The notes below the pieces were generated by a model that saw only the letters and a list, made by a program, of their open reading frames with translations, was not told the DNA's origin and ran no database searches. The position numbers and the translations under genes were made by a program. Positions 6,801 to 7,715 of a stretch of DNA of 7,715 bases are shown here, piece after piece; position 1 is the first letter of the stretch, and the number at the start of each line of letters is the position of its first letter. Location of the stretch: NCBI GenBank assembly GCA_045629065.1, contig JAZQQK010000025.1:1-7715 (forward strand). Reading direction: 5' to 3'. Origin of the DNA: JAKSSM01 sp045629065. GTDB taxonomy: Bacteria; Bacillota; Clostridia; Peptostreptococcales; Anaerovoracaceae.

Positions 6801-6860
6801 TTGATTATCCTCCAAAATGCAATGACTTTGAAAAACTTTCTATCTATCAAGCTCATATGT

Positions 6861-6877
6861 TGCAAAATGCGTGCCAA
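6861..6877 (-). promoter_or_regulatory. sigma-54 (-24/-12) promoter of the ThDP-enzyme gene
   Basis: On the minus strand the site reads TTGGCACGCATTTTGCA, which fits TGGCAC-N5-TTGCA exactly, including the invariant GG and GC at the right spacing. Initiation would fall near 6850, about 50 bases before the ATG at 6800. No sigma-A promoter is evident for this gene in the same interval. Sigma-54 promoters need an ATP-driven enhancer-binding activator, for which the divergent gene is the natural candidate. Confidence 0.85.
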
Positions 6878-6903
6878 AACGATATGGCGAAGTAACAAAT
6901 GAC

Positions 6904-6939
6904 TTTTGGGACAACTTTTTGTCCATATTTGTCCCAAAA
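6904..6939. promoter_or_regulatory. probable activator binding site: three phased half-sites
   Basis: TTTTGGGACAA (6904-6914) and TTGTCCCAAAA (6929-6939) form a perfect 11-base inverted repeat with a 14-base spacer. The spacer contains a further TTGTCC (6919-6924), so GGACAA, TTGTCC and TTGTCC are centred exactly 10 bases apart. The centre is about 71 bases upstream of the predicted sigma-54 start, and the right arm abuts the -35 box of the divergent regulator gene. This suits an enhancer that also controls its own gene. Confidence 0.65.
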
Positions 6940-6941
6940 AG

Positions 6942-6970
6942 TAGACAAATAAAAACTAATAGGTTATAAT
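6942..6970 (+). promoter_or_regulatory. sigma-A promoter of the divergent regulator gene
   Basis: TAGACA (6942-6947, five of six) and a perfect TATAAT (6965-6970) are separated by 17 bases. The predicted start is near 6977, 35 bases ahead of the ATG at 7012. The -35 adjoins the inverted repeat at 6904-6939, so a bound regulator could repress or tune this promoter. Confidence 0.75.
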
Positions 6971-7011
6971 GCGAGTGAAAATTACAGCCTAATACTATAA
7001 AGGAAGAAAAA

Positions 7012-7715
7012 ATGATCAAGGAAATTAATACTTTATCAAATGATACAAAGTTCGGAACTCTTTGCGTCACAGCGAAGTACTTAGCAGAGCTTAAACACCT
7101 CACATCAATATGCGAAGATTATTTTGGAGATTACCTCACAATTGTACCTTGCCTAGAGAGCGAATTAGACGAAATAACGGTACTTCCAGATGCATTCTTG
7201 ACGACGGCGATAACGAATGAATCCGTACCAGAAAGATTCCCTAATTCTAAGATTGTATACTGTGAAAGAGACATGACTGGTCAAAACCTGGAACTGCTCA
7301 TCATGGTACCAAAGAACAGTCAAGTTTTAGTTGTAAACGCTCCTAGAGCATCTGCTGAGGATGCTGTAGAAAAACTCAACGAACTCCAAATTCATGGATT
7401 CAAATACATCCCATATTGGCCAGGTTGCGATGTAAATGTTAAAGAGTTCAAATATGTTGCATACTTTGGAATCCCAAAGTATTTGCCTGAGGGTGATTAT
7501 ACAGCCATCGACCTCGGAAACCGTGTAATTTCAATCAACGTAATCATTGAACTGGTTAATTATTTCCATCTTCCAATAAGACTTGCAGAAAGATATTACC
7601 GTGAAAATATAGAGAGAATTATAGGCCGTGCCGAGACAATTAGCACGATGCTTAGAACGACTAAGCAATCTTTGGTTAACTTCGAAATGGCTTGCGATAT
7701 GAATCAAAATGTCGT
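7012..7715 (+). CDS. N-terminal part of a probable sigma-54-type regulator, truncated by the window edge
   Basis: The open frame runs 234 codons from ATG 7012 (AGGA at 7001-7004, seven bases upstream) to the window end without a stop. No signal peptide or membrane segment is seen. Residues 1-185 look like a mixed alpha/beta ligand-sensing domain, with strand-rich stretches such as LELLIMVP (93-100), QVLVVNA (104-110), YVAYFGIPKYLP (148-159) and AIDLGNRVISINVIIELVNYF (165-185). Residues 190-225 appear to be a helical linker ending in a segment (NFEMACDMNQNV) of the kind that opens a PAS domain. I recall similar sensory modules in clostridial sigma-54 activators, but no AAA+ or helix-turn-helix part is inside the window. 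The regulator call therefore rests mainly on context: a divergent sigma-54 promoter and an inverted-repeat site. Confidence 0.6.
   Translation, partial: MIKEINTLSNDTKFGTLCVTAKYLAELKHLTSICEDYFGDYLTIVPCLESELDEITVLPDAFLTTAITNESVPERFPNSKIVYCERDMTGQNLELLIMVPKNSQVLVVNAPRASAEDAVEKLNELQIHGFKYIPYWPGCDVNVKEFKYVAYFGIPKYLPEGDYTAIDLGNRVISINVIIELVNYFHLPIRLAERYYRENIERIIGRAETISTMLRTTKQSLVNFEMACDMNQNV

Noticed and set aside
6801..6815. TTG start at 6815 for the ThDP enzyme
   Set aside because: The TTG overlaps the GGAGGA that is properly spaced for ATG 6800.
6840..7103. 87-codon minus-strand reading frame over the divergent intergenic region
   Set aside because: It covers two promoters and the operator and runs antisense to the regulator start; its composition is unlike a protein and it has no ribosome site.
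1..7715. CRISPR arrays, insertion sequences, tRNAs, toxin-antitoxin or phage genes
   Set aside because: I saw no direct-repeat array, transposase, terminal inverted repeats or cloverleaf; the window reads as ordinary chromosomal metabolism and regulation.

Overview
The window looks like chromosome from an anaerobic, fairly low-GC Gram-positive bacterium (Bacillota, probably class Clostridia). The support is indirect: strong AAGGAGG-type ribosome binding sites, rho-independent hairpins between units, a clostridial-type biosynthetic thiolase, an EetA/EetB/ApbE flavin electron-transfer set, and a flavodoxin-ferredoxin fusion of a kind common in gut anaerobes. There is no rRNA or other taxonomic marker, so species cannot be named.

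Layout. (1) At 1-56 lies the last part of a plus-strand gene, possibly a ketoacyl-ACP synthase III relative, followed by a hairpin (101-132) that can terminate both strands. (2) From 1849 down to 158 runs a tight minus-strand operon of three overlapping genes: eetA-like (NusG domain II protein), eetB-like (Gx transporter family membrane protein) and a flavodoxin fused to two [4Fe-4S] clusters. (3) Head to head with it, apbE (FAD:protein FMN transferase) starts on the plus strand and is followed one base later by a Sir2 deacylase. The proposed apbE and eetA start codons share the palindrome CATG at 1847-1850, so there is no intergenic space and each gene's promoter should lie inside the other gene. 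(4) A monocistronic thiolase gene (3809-4987) has its own leader and ends in a perfect bidirectional hairpin. (5) Convergent to it is a thiamine-diphosphate enzyme of the acetolactate-synthase superfamily (5079-6800, minus). (6) At the right edge is the first 234 codons of a plus-strand gene whose product I read as the sensory part of a regulator; it runs off the window.

How the parts may work together. The eetA/eetB/apbE set resembles the core of the Gram-positive flavin-based extracellular electron transfer locus. The flavodoxin-ferredoxin in the same operon is a plausible cytosolic electron carrier for it, although no flavinylated acceptor protein is present here. At the right end the ThDP-enzyme gene is preceded by a full-consensus sigma-54 (-24/-12) promoter. 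Between it and the divergent regulator gene, which has a good sigma-A promoter, lie three GGACAA/TTGTCC half-sites exactly 10 bp apart. This is the arrangement expected of a sigma-54 enhancer-binding activator controlling one divergent catabolic gene. The enzyme's substrate-side signature differs from that of acetolactate synthases, so its reaction is open. This dedicated regulator/sigma-54/ThDP-enzyme unit is the most promising candidate here for an undescribed system.
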